A stretch of 64,000 nt of DNA. Origin: Lycorma delicatula (lineage: Eukaryota; Arthropoda; Insecta; Hemiptera; Fulgoridae). Shown here piece after piece: positions 34,432-45,367 of the stretch. Position 1 is the stretch's first letter. Every line of letters starts with the position of its first letter. The notes below the pieces were generated by a model. It did not search any database and was not told where the DNA came from. It was given only the letters and a program-made list of their open reading frames with translations. Position numbers and translations under genes: made by a program. The stretch spans positions 35,463,020 to 35,527,019 of the forward strand of contig NC_134464.1 in the NCBI RefSeq assembly GCF_047948215.1. The letters are read 5' to 3'.

Positions 34432-35010
34432 TGTGTGGGCTGCGAAAAAAAGCCCTTAAGTCGTGCGAAAAACACATCATTTTAAATGCTTACAAAAGCA
34501 GAGTAATGCTTACAAATTACAGAATAATCAAACGGCGTTGATTTCAGATGTTAATAAACCGCTAACGAAAGTAGAAGTTGTGCTGCTTCAGTGTACAACG
34601 TGATTCTCGAGTATGAATCTATTAATGAATTACGGTCTCCAAAGAAAAAAAAAACCCGCAGGTCAATTGAGAAAAAGGTGAGATTTTGATAAAAACGCGA
34701 TTCGTAAAAAAATTACATGAATTTGAATTATTTAGAAATAGTTTAGCGATGTATTATGTCCTTTGGAAGAGAATTCGGTTATTGTCTTCGACAACGCTTC
34801 TTATTATTAAACGAAAAGAATTCCAGCCGTGTTATAGAAAAACAATGATATCAAAATGTGGCTTAGTTGAAAAGGAATAATTTTTGAAGAGGTTTAAGTA
34901 AATGTTCAATCATTGCAAAGGGTTTCGCGTATTAAAAAGCAGTTATAGTCCGTATGAAATTGGTTTGACACACAACGCCATATTGGTAAGTCGTGTTTTT
35001 ATTCGGCTCC
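34432..35010 (+). pseudogene. DDE-type transposase remnant
   Basis: Plus-strand pieces follow the order of an insect IS630/Tc1-related transposase: RKKALKSCEKHIILNAYK (N-terminal HTH start), SVYNVILEYESINELRSPKK, a basic KKTRRSIEKKVRF, IRKKLHEFELFR, then after a deletion VFDNASYY (second acidic residue region) and IKMWLSEKGIIFEE-like residues. Stops and frameshifts intervene and the catalytic core is mostly missing. The first codon touches the Helitron 5' end at 34431, so that end probably inserted into this element. Identification rests on recalled family pattern. Confidence 0.5.
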
Positions 35011-35033
35011 TAACGAATATGTTTACCGGCCTC

Positions 35034-35190
35034 CGAGGCGCGAGTGGTAACGTCTCGGACTTTAATCCGGTGGTTCCGAGTTCGAATCCCGGTCAGGCAT
35101 GGCATTTTCATACGCTATAAATCATTCATATCATCATCTGAAGCAATGCATAACGGTGGTTTCGGAGGTTAGAAAAAACAAAAAAAAAAA
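35034..35190 (+). mobile_element. SINE-B copy, tRNA-like head
   Basis: Begins ACCGGCCTCCGAGGCGCGAG then TGGTAACG (A box) and reaches CCGAGTTCGAATCCCGGTC (B box and T-arm), then GGCATTTTCATACGCTATAA and a 3' end with GGTTTCGGAGGTTAG followed by an A-rich tail. The head folds partly like a tRNA but runs straight into the SINE body with no pol III terminator, so it is not a tRNA gene. Confidence 0.8.
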
Positions 35191-35493
35191 CGAATACTTA
35201 GTTGTGTGGTTTCAGTGTTACTATTTGTAAATTTTGTTCTTTGCTTTTACATAGCAAAGAACGCTAAATGACAAAAAAACGATTGTTTGGTCAAAAAAAC
35301 AAATGTTTTTTTGGTCATTATGTAGGGATATTATTTTCTGCGTATTTGGTTATTTCGACTTTTTTTGTTTGCATAGTCTTAAGTCTACCTGGGTTATAAG
35401 AAAGTTGGGTGTTTTAATTTATTTACTGTAAGTCATCCTTCTTGGTGGCTTTTCTTTCTGTTTTGTTGTTTGTTTTTTTTTTTTTTTAAATAA

Positions 35494-36051
35494 AATACAG
35501 ATGTTTTAGCTGTTAAATATAATTCAAAGAAATTTGTCACTTAATCAGTTGTGATTTTGTTTACATTGGCAACGGCCATAGGGGCTCTTTGTGACTGGTC
35601 GTTGTGTTTGACAGCGGCCATCTTGCATTGATCTGATTGGTTTTCCTTTGTTTACATTTCCATCTGATTTATTAGCTTCTTATTTATTAAAAAACTGTAC
35701 AAATTAAAAATAGATAGATAGATTTATTAAAAATAGATGAAAACAATCTTTGATGCGGGTTATATATAGTGCTAAAATCTTTTTTATCGTGTTTTTTTTA
35801 TTTATTAAAATACAGATGTTTTAGCTGTATTTTAATAAAATTTGTGTTTGACAGCGGCCATCTTGCATTGATCTGATTGGTTTTCCGTTGTTTACATTTC
35901 CAAATTAAAAATGTACAAATTAAAAATAGATAGATAGATTTATTAAAAATAGATGAAAACAATCTTTGATGCGGGTTATATATTGTGCTAAAATTTGAGC
36001 TCAATCGGTGCAGAACATTTTGAGTTTTTGAAGCCGTACACAAACGAACTT

Positions 36052-36060
<9 letters not shown>
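35494..36060 (-). repeat. Helitron 5' region, tandemly duplicated
   Basis: Two direct copies (35494-35776 and 35808-35994) share ACAGATGTTTTAGCTGT, GTGTTTGACAGCGGCCATCT, AGATAGATAGATTTATT and CTTTGATGCGGGTTATATAT. The second has internal deletions. The right end, AAATTTGAGCTCAATCGGTG to AACGAACTTAACAT, is the same 5' Helitron end as at 34342-34431, read on the minus strand. Confidence 0.75.

Positions 36061-36123
<63 letters not shown>
36055..36123. repeat. (AT)n at a Helitron 5' end
   Basis: About 34 AT units exactly where the Helitron terminus has only TATATA at 34.43 kb. Confidence 0.95.
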
Positions 36124-36129
<6 letters not shown>

Positions 36130-36131
<2 letters not shown>

Positions 36132-36192
36132 TAATTAGCACTAGATAGGGAATCTTGGAGATCTGCATCAAACCAGTCAAATGACTGAAGAC
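36130..36192 (+). mobile_element. LINE family X, 3' tail only
   Basis: Matches the last coding bases of the LINE at 45.4-46.8 kb (TAGCACTAGATAGGGAATCT onward), through CAGTCAAATGACTG and into A-rich sequence. A severely 5'-truncated insertion. Confidence 0.9.
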
Positions 36193-36221
36193 AAAAAAAA
36201 AATATATATATATATATTAAC

Positions 36222-36254
36222 CTAGCAACAGCGAAGCATTGCCGGGTCTGCTAT
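36222..36254 (+). mobile_element. Helitron 3' end fragment
   Basis: CCTAGCAACAGCGAAGCATT then GCCGGGTCTGCTA followed by T: the hairpin and near-CTAG end of the short Helitron family. It joins directly to E-repeat sequence. Confidence 0.65.
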
Positions 36255-36318
36255 TTCGGTTTTCATATTTCAACGGAAATATCCATTTTGACTAGTTTTG
36301 GCGTGACGTCCTTATAGC
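36254..36318 (+). mobile_element. E-repeat fragment 8
   Basis: Contains TTTCGGTTTTCATATTTCAA, ATATCCATTTTGACTAG and GGCGTGACGTC from the E-repeat 5' third only. Confidence 0.75.
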
Positions 36319-36628
36319 ACGGCAATGTTAGTTTTTGTCAATGAATCAATCTCATTAGCATACCGTAAAATCTCTATTTTTAGTCTGCATGGATGGTTAT
36401 TTCACATTAATTGAAATATTTCTTTAAATTTCTGTAGTAATCCTTTTTTCTGTGTCTTCTGCTTTTCTTTCTTTATCTTCTATTCTTAATCATCAATAAA
36501 ATGTTTTCACCATTTTTTTATTTTTTGGATGTGTGTTGAACATACATAATCTTGTGTAAAATAAATCTAACATGTAAACTCTTTATGGTAGTTCATTTTA
36601 TAAACAATTGAAATAAATGAATATTGTT

Positions 36629-37774
<1,146 letters not shown>

Positions 37775-38408
37775 GACATCACATGACTTCCTTGTACGCC
37801 TGTTAAATTACATATACTCATTTGTTTAAAATGAAAAGTAAATAAAATTTATTTCATTAAAAACTTATGATATTCTTTTTTTTATTGTTATTATTGAATT
37901 ATTATTTATTGTAGATTTTATTTTTACGATAAAAGGTTAATAATTATTAATAAATCAACATATTTAAATTAAAAAAAAGATATTTCATTAATTAAAATTT
38001 TATTTGTCTATAACTCTGGAACCAGTGATATAAGTACCATTTATGATATTTCATTGAAAAGCTTTCAATGAGGGCTTATTACTACAGTTAAGAAAAAGTC
38101 CAAAATCCAGATGTTTTTTTGAATTTTGGTTTATTTAGGCGCTTTTGGTCCAGTCAATTACAAACAAAAAGGGAGTTGAACAACTAGAAGTTACAACAGT
38201 CCTAAATCCATAATTTCAACATCCTACGACTAATCGTTTTTTAGTTATGGGAGATACACACGCACATACTTAGGCACGTAAATACAGACGTCGCGTCGAA
38301 ACTAGTCAAAATCGATTCAAGGATGGTTACAACGGATATTTCCGTTGAATCTGAAAACCGAAAATTTTCGCGATCACAATACTTCCTTTACTTCGTATAT
38401 GGAAGTAA
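37775..38408 (-). mobile_element. E-repeat copy 5
   Basis: Minus-strand copy with both ends: the 3' end has CATCACATGACTTCCTTGTA (37778) and the head hairpin is at 38383-38408. The T-arm box seen in other copies is deleted around 37975, where a break joins the AT-rich 3' part to the conserved 5' part. Confidence 0.75.
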
Positions 38409-39014
38409 AAAACTTTTAAATAAAAATTTAAAATAAGTAAAGATAAAAACAAAAAAAATATTTAAAATAATAAAATTCATTCTCATTTTCTTCATGTTTC
38501 ATTTTTCCATTTTTTGCCATTGTTTAGATGTTCTGTTTCGTATTTTCTGTGTATCATACATTTTTGAAATAAGGTTTGGAATTTTATTTTAGATAATTTG
38601 TCGATTAGTTACAAACTACGCGTATATCTTATTAAAATTATAGAAGTAAAAATACTGCATAATTCAAATTTTATAACGAGAAAGCAGCTTAATTTATATA
38701 AGAAAGATTTGAATTTTAAACATCCAGATGTCAAAAATATTTGTACATGCATATAATTTGGTGTATATGCAAGCAGAAATAAATGCTTACTACGGACGAC
38801 AAGCTGTAATTGCAATGTTCGCATAATTTAAAGTAATTCATAAAACGTCATTAGTATGTTAGTTTACGTGAAGACATGTATGACCAACGCCGGTGATATA
38901 GCTGGCCGCCATGCTTGTACTGGGTGTTAAAAAAATTTATTCACGAGAAAAAAATTTAAAGCATACAGAATTTTGAATATGTAACTGATAAAAATCCTGT
39001 TTGAAGAATATTTT
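38409..39014. other. No feature recognised
   Basis: AT-rich. Nothing supported. Confidence 0.4.
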
Positions 39015-39490
39015 TGTGAAATCCAGTAAAATTCGGCCAGTTTACGCATGTGGACTGGCTCTCAACAAAATATTCTTATAAGATTTGTACCTCATTCGAT
39101 GAGCCAGACAGGTACAGCATATAGCATTGTAACTTAGCGTACATCCTTTATAGAACACGCATTGTTCTGAAATTAAGCCCCCAATCGGGGTGAACTGCGC
39201 TCCGAACTCCGTAGAAAGCAGAATAAGCCTTTCTGGCAGTATATTGAAAGAAGATTGATTCGAAGATTCTAATCAAGGATAACACCTAGATACTTCTGCA
39301 GCGGGACCTGCCAATGATACAGTGCCAATGAATCGATGATCTGTCAATGATACAGTGCCAATGAATCGATGATCTGACAATGTAAGTGTAATAGCTAGTC
39401 TGCCCTTGAGCAACATCATTGCTGTTTTTTCTAGGGTAAACACCTTCTTATGTTGCAAACTCCACAGCTGAAGGAAGTAACTTGCAAGTT
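39015..39490 (-). pseudogene. R1-clade LINE, post-RT remnant
   Basis: Minus-strand pieces match the end of an R1-clade reverse transcriptase and its following domain: EKTAMMLLKGRLA (the 'KTVMMLLKGRL' block), then a changed stretch, HPDWGLNFRTMRVLYKGC and a CTCLAHRMRYKSYKNILL-like segment. A 33-bp tandem duplication (39312-39344 and 39345-39377) repeats DHRFIGTVSL in frame. Frameshifts and a stop break the rest. It could be the same family as the R1-clade 3' end at 22.5-23.4 kb, since the two cover different parts. Confidence 0.6.
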
Positions 39491-39870
39491 CGGGCTGCCC
39501 TCCCTGAATTCGATCTCATTCTTTAACCAGCTACAACTCATCATTCGCATCCACTGGGTACCCTCTGTTCAATGTCATGTCTTCCTTATTTATAAACAAA
39601 CTATGTAACTCTCTTTTTTTTTTTTAATTATTTCAGGCATATGTTAATCAAGTTTACTTCAACAGCTGTTTTATAATATACATATTTATTCTTGATAACT
39701 ATTGTTAAATTACTTTTCATTTAAGTTATTAAAATAATTTTTTTTCTCTCTTCTAAAATGATGTTACAGTATAATCATTCTCTTTAAAAATGTTATTAAA
39801 GTAAGTTCAATAAAAGATGAATTAAAGGTTAAATCAAGCTATTAAAAAATGTAACTCAAATGTTTTTAAA
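39491..39870. other. No feature recognised
   Basis: AT-rich. Nothing supported. Confidence 0.4.
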
Positions 39871-40278
39871 ATATTTCATTAATTAAAATTTTATTTGGCT
39901 ATAACTCTGGAACCAATGAAAATAAGTGCAGCTTATATGTCATTGAAAAGCTCATAATGAGGGCTTATTACTGCAGTTAAGAAAAAGTCCAAAATCCATT
40001 TTTGTTTGGATTTTGGGTTTTTTTTGGATGGTTTTGGTTCAGTCGATTGCAATAAAAATGAGAGGTGCATAACTAAATGTTGCAACAGTCGTAAATACAA
40101 AATTTCAACATCCTACAGCCAATCGTTTTTGAGTTATGCGAGATACTTACGTGCATACGTACGTACAGACCTCAAGCCGAAACTGGATTCAGGGATGGTC
40201 AAAATGGATATTTCCATTGAAATCTGAAAATCGAAATTTTTCGCGATCACAATACTTTACTTCGTACAAGGAAGTAAA
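39871..40278 (-). mobile_element. E-repeat copy 6 (5' part)
   Basis: Minus-strand copy from its head (40250-40276, ACTTTACTTCGTACAAGGAA on the plus strand) to about 39871. The 3' third with the T-arm, 12-mer and terminal hairpin is missing. Frames at 40006-40321 are within it. Confidence 0.75.
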
Positions 40279-40369
40279 AAACAGACTGGTTTTAGTTCAA
40301 TTCCTGGTTAATGTCCGATAGTCTCTTATTTATTATCTTCCTCGTTCAAATGTATTGAATTATGTACAG

Positions 40370-41205
40370 AATGATTCCAAAATGCACGTCAATCTCTCGG
40401 GAGATGATTCTATAGCCAAAAGTAAGAAAAAGCATAAATATACGTCAGAAAATGGTTCTTTAGCGAGTTTCGGCTCATAAAACATTTAACACCGTTTTCT
40501 CCTCTGTGAAATTAAACGGTACTATAATTCTTCAGGTACAATTCGAGGGGTAAATTTAATTTTTCCTTATGGTTTTTAATCTAAATAGTTGAATAATAGT
40601 GAGCCCAGTCCTCTATCTCAATTAGTTTTTCAGAAAAACGGGGTAAATCAAGAAAAGAATCATTTACATTATGTTATTCAAACATTAATAAAAATTGTTC
40701 TGCTTAAAATCGTATTACTTTTCCGATCCAATTTGTGTGTTTTGTTTGTAATTAAAGTTGAACTTCTCAAATTTTTGTTTAATTTTTAATAGAAGTTTTT
40801 TACATAATTTTATTATCTACTAATTTAAGTAATATTTTTGTTTGTTTATTGGTAAATTAACAGTTATTTTATTCCAAACTTAAAAAAATATATTTTCCGA
40901 CAAAAGCTTATCGTGTTTTACCCCGTTTTTTTTTTAAACCAATTGAGAGAGATTTGGGGCTACTTTTATTCAATTTATTACATCAAAACCACAAAGAAGC
41001 ATCAAATTTAACCCTCGATTTGTATTCTATGAATTTTAGTAGGGTTTAATTCAACAGAGGGAGCAGAAAGCAGAGCTAAATTTTTCGCGAGCCAAAACTC
41101 GCTAATGAACCTATTTCTGACCTATGTTTATATGAGCTTTTTTTCTTATTTTTGGATATTTATCTCCCAAGAGGTTACCGTGTAATTTGGAATCGCTCTT
41201 TATAA
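40370..41205. mobile_element. Large foldback element, 836 bp
   Basis: The left arm (40370-40650) and right arm (40913-41205) are diverged reverse complements over about 280 bases. Mirrored landmarks are GATTCCAAA at the tips, CTCTCGGGAGAT against ATCTCCCAAGAG, TTAGCGAGTTTCGGCTC against GAGCCAAAACTCGCTAA, GAGGGGTAAATTTAA against TTAAATTTAACCCTC-like sequence, and AAAACGGGGTAAA against TTTACCCCGTTTT. The spacer of about 260 bases is AT-rich and non-coding. No recognised transposase. It is likely a non-autonomous TIR or foldback transposon. Confidence 0.8.
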
Positions 41206-41985
41206 TACATAATAAAAAGTAATAAACACATTATAAGTGAATATTTAGTAGACCAAATAATAATAAGAAATAAATAAAATAATTGTTTAAAAAAAAAATT
41301 CTCTGCCCTTTTATCGGGTGGCTTCAAGCTAATCATAATGGATTTTTATTGTTGTATATTGTGTTTTATTGAATATTTCATTGTTATGTATATTTCTGTC
41401 GCATTTTACTTTCTGGAATGAAGAGAACATCCTTTTGTGGTTCTGTTATGGGTTAAAATATTACGTTGAAGATATATGTTACTTCCGTATTTCCTGTAAA
41501 GTTGATATTTTTATTAGTGGTACTTGGGAAGACAGTATATTAATTGAATATACTGTAGTGGTGTAATTGTAAAAGAGAAAATATTAATTACAGTAATTAG
41601 AATTCTGTAATGATAACGTAAATAGTGGTTTATGCTATTTTTATTTAATGACATATTACCGGACATGTTCTTGTTTCTGACATATCCTTTGTTTATTATT
41701 AGAAAAATTTTTGCGATCTTTGTTTTCTAAATAATGATTTAATCTACATTTTTTAAACATCATCCCGTTTCACTTCCGTGAAAATAATATTGCTTGTAGA
41801 ATATAAATCCCTTTCCTCACCCGACTCCGTCAGGAAGTGCGTAGTTCTGGTAGATTTGCTATTCCTCTTAAAAAATTAATTCACTTTAGTGATTTAATTT
41901 TTTTGCTATTTAAAAACAATTTAGTGCTCGTAGTTATATTTTAATTTTTATTAAACGTAGTAAAATTCTAAAATATCACTTGATT
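41206..41985. other. No feature recognised
   Basis: AT-rich. The 65-codon frame at 41369 has no motif. Confidence 0.4.
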
Positions 41986-42128
41986 TTTTTTGTCTTCAGT
42001 CATTTGACTGGTTTTGATGCAGCTCTCCAAGATTCCCTATCTAATGCCAGTCGTTTCATTTCGGTATACCTCCTACATCCTACATCCCTAATAATTTGTT
42101 TTACATATTCCAAAGGTTGATGTATGTT
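41986..42128 (-). mobile_element. LINE family X, 3' tail only
   Basis: Minus-strand copy of the last 40 or so codons (LEYVKQII, DVGCRRYTEMKRLALDRES) plus CAGTCAAATGACTG and an A-run (T-run at 41986 on the plus strand). Compared with 45.4-46.8 kb, one extra base near the end shifts the last residues. Confidence 0.9.
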
Positions 42129-42293
42129 ATAAAATATTAAAATATCTTATTTATCAAATAAGCTTCTCAAGTGAGAATTTGCTAAAGTAAACGGGTGAAA
42201 AATAAAGTTCATAGGTAATTCTATAATAAAATTCTGCTATCAGATTCATACATTTAATAGTAAGCAAGAACTGTAACGGTTACTTTGTTACAG

Positions 42294-42355
42294 TTACTTA
42301 CTATATCCACGTTCTTTGATTAAGGATAATCAAAGAACGTGGATATAGTAAGTAA
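42294..42355. repeat. Perfect hairpin, 29-bp arms, 4-nt loop
   Basis: TTACTTACTATATCCACGTT continues to TTTGATTA, loop AGGA, then the exact complement of all 29 bases. No mismatch, in a region where everything else is decayed. Confidence 0.95.
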
Positions 42356-42619
42356 AGGACGATCTGATCACAATGAAACAATTATATGAGAACATCTAAA
42401 GAAGTATTTCACGCTTCAAGGATAAAGGATACACCAGACATTTGGTATCCGTCCTGGTAAGACTTGAGAGTTTGATGTTTTTATTAATTAACGATTTTGC
42501 GTTGATTGGTTTGATATATGTTGTAACGAATTCCATTTATTACAGCTATTAAAAATATATTTAAATTTTAACGTACGTCTTGAATTTTTTCATCTATGCT
42601 CTGATTTTTATTTATTTTT

Positions 42620-43010
42620 CAAGTGCTATGACGCAAGCCAGTTCTTCATGTGAGTGAAGAAATTAAAATCACTCGGCGTCAAGTCCGGGCTGTAAGGGGA
42701 TGATCAAAAATGTCTTATTCGAATTTCAGAAGTTCTTCAGTTTGAGCACTGTGAGGTCATTAAAACTGCTTGCGTCGCAACATTTTAATGACGATGACGA
42801 AATTCAAAATTCCGTGGAAGATTGACTAGGTACCGAGGCGGCTGTATTGTAAGAGGAAGAGTTTGTAAATTAGTGAAACGTTATGACAAATGCTTGAATT
42901 TAAATAGCGACTTTGTTTAAAAATAGTTAAAAGCTGTAGTTTTAAGTTGTATATAATAAAATATTTTTAACTATGAGTATTTTTATTTATAACAAAATGA
43001 ACGTTACTTT
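42620..43010. pseudogene. mariner transposase fragment with internal inversion
   Basis: From 42760 rightward the plus strand reads LLASQHFNDDDEIQNSVED, LGTEAAVL and, after a frameshift, KLVKRYDKCLNLNSDFV, the C-terminus of a mariner transposase. The segment that should precede it is present immediately to the left but on the minus strand: PYSPDLTPSDFNFFTHMKNW (third catalytic Asp in SPDL) then LAS. Both halves end on the shared bases AACTG(G)CTTGCGTC. One part has therefore been inverted relative to the other. Confidence 0.75.
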
Positions 43011-43302
43011 CCGAACCGCTCTCATAAGTATCATATCTGGGCGCTTTAATTTACTTTTAGTTATTTAGAAAAAATATATAATTTACTTAAGCAAACTTAA
43101 GTAAATTTACTTATTTACTTAAGCAAATTAGAAGGATTGCCTTTCTTAAATCCATCTCAAACGAATATCTTTCAAATTCTAACGGCAGAATGCTTAGCAG
43201 CAGGAATAAAAACAGATTTTTCATATAACCAAATTCTTTTGTTTCATTCCAGAAGCTCATTCTGTTGGGTTTGATTTATAATTTTTTTTTAAGAATATAT
43301 AA

Positions 43303-43353
43303 TACAGTCATAAATAGGGTTGGTGTGTTTTACCCACCCTATTTATGATTGTA
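43303..43353. repeat. Hairpin, about 18-bp arms
   Basis: TACAGTCATAAATAGGGT and its complement (one G-T pair) around a loop of about 15 bases. Non-coding surroundings. Confidence 0.85.
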
Positions 43354-43439
43354 GTATAAAAAGAAAAAAAATTGCAATGAATGAAATTTTAAAAGACTGA
43401 ATTTTATCTAAATTTGGCTCCAAAGATAAATTTTTTATA

Positions 43440-44350
43440 TATGACCTTCACATCTTCCCTTGTACATTTACCAGTCTTCATTACCTATTTGAACAAGGAA
43501 GCGGGGAGTCCCATTTAAAATTTTCTATTCAGTAGCCAGTGAAGTAGAACAGTAGATGAAAAAAATCCCTTTTGGTACGCCGGAAGACGGAGGTAGAATT
43601 CACCGGTGCTAAGTAGAGGATAAAAGGGATTTCCACCTTAAAGTTAAGAAATACTTCAAATATACTCAATACGACATTGGTTACATGGACCATGTTTAGC
43701 ATACGACAAGCTCAATCTTCTTACAATTCCAGCAACATTGTGGTCATCCCTTGCCGTAAGAGTTGATCATATCAAAAATTGTTTCGGACAAAAGTTTTAG
43801 GTAATGTTTAGAGAACTAACTACCATTTTAAACCGATTTGATACTGTGCCTATTAAGGGAAGGTATGATTTTTTGTCTTCGAAACCCCATTTTTTCCAAC
43901 CCCTGGGCCAACGGTTGGTGATATCAAACAACTTTACTTAGATAAGATTTATGTCCTTAGTAGGAACTAGGGAATAGTAGAAACTTGGGAATAGTAGAAA
44001 CTTTAAACGAATTCGATATTTTACTTAATAAGAAGGCTACTGCGATATTTTGTTTTTTTCCAAAATATCCCCGCCATTTCCACCCCCATGGTCAGATTTT
44101 GCTCATTAACGAACTCGACCGAGATTTTGGGTTGTTATATTTTATGTATCAGTTTGAAAGTGATTGGCGTGAAATTACGACAGTTATCGTGTCCACAAGA
44201 AAGTGAAATATATATATATAAACTTTTGAACTGCGGTGGTGTTGGGGTCTGGGGGATGTGAAACGCGAAGATATGTCGAAATCTTCCGGAATCATGGGTA
44301 GCTTTCTTATGAAATCTCCTTAATATACTGAAAAATCTGTACGAGGTAAA
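43440..44350. other. Candidate dispersed repeat, unclassified
   Basis: A less AT-rich block of about 0.9 kb running from TATGACCTTCACATCTTCCC to the sequence after GAAATATATATATATAAAC, where GGTGGTGTTGGGGTCTGGGG follows. It contains a 16-base duplication (GGGAATAGTAGAAACT twice around 43971-44003). The 73-codon frame in it has no motif. I suspect a transposon because of its texture, but only one copy is in the window. Confidence 0.3.
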
Positions 44351-44740
44351 TGAAATTAATCTGTTTAATAAGGTCTATGAAAAAAAGAAAATTACTTAGT
44401 AAATACGTACTCTAACACCAATGGTGATAAGCGTAACAGCAATTAGAAACTTCATTAAACAATTACGTATATGTATACTGTAGACTAGTAAATAAAAAAA
44501 AAGAAAATAATATCAGAGCCGATATATTACAAGTTGTTGCCACTTTTTGCCTACTAGTAAAAATTCCCAAATTTAAAGCATCCTTTAAGCACAGCAGTCC
44601 CTTCATTCCTTTCTCATCAATCACTTACTCAATTAACGATTAACTAGCGTGGAAGCTATAATCCATATAACTTAGCACTATCCTAGCACCTATAAATTTA
44701 GAATTAAGGTAAAAATAATAAACACAAATTCAATACTTGT

Positions 44741-44925
44741 TCACCCACCGGGTTAGGTGGTAAACTCGTCGTCGTAAATTATCTGATTTCGAAGTCCAAG
44801 TTCTCAGGTTCAAATCCTATTAAGGTAGTTGTTTTTAATCGGATTTGAATATTAAATCGTGGTTAACGGTGTTCTTTGGTGATTGGATTTAAATTAACCA
44901 CACGTCGGCCTGAGTTTGTTGAAGA
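44741..44925 (+). mobile_element. SINE-A copy
   Basis: CACCCACCGGGTTAGGTGGT (diverged A-box head), CAGGTTCAAATCCTATTAAG (good B box), then GGATTTGAATATTAAATCGT, GTGTTCTTTGGTGATTGG and TTAACCACACGTC of the SINE-A body. The 3' tail is missing. Confidence 0.8.
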
Positions 44926-45367
44926 TTACACATTTACCGGTACAGTTATATTACACCAAGTCGCTAATGATTTTAAAATTATTGATACGACTATAAATTA
45001 AAATATAAAAAAAAACAAAAAAAAAAACAGTTGTTAAACATTTTTGTTTAAATTAGTAGTTAAAATAAAATCGCTCCAAAGAAATTAGTTTTAAAAGTTA
45101 AATTTATAGTTAAAATCATGTGTGTAAACCAGATAAAATTATTAATACAACGTTGCAAAAGAGATAACTACTTATTATTGCTACGCATAAAATTACATTA
45201 CCACCTCACACACAACATGCGCGTGCGAGAGAGTTTACGTTGCTACATACAATTTGAATGATTTAATACTAAACTGGATATTCGTTGATATTTAAATGTT
45301 AATTAGTTAATTTAAATTTTGTAATGTTTCATTTAGAAATTTATATAAATTTTTTATAAGACATGAA

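Noticed and set aside
35034..35110. A tRNA-like head that could be called a tRNA gene
   Set aside because: A and B boxes are good, but the anticodon arm is irregular and the sequence runs into a SINE body shared with 14.4 kb, with no T-run terminator.
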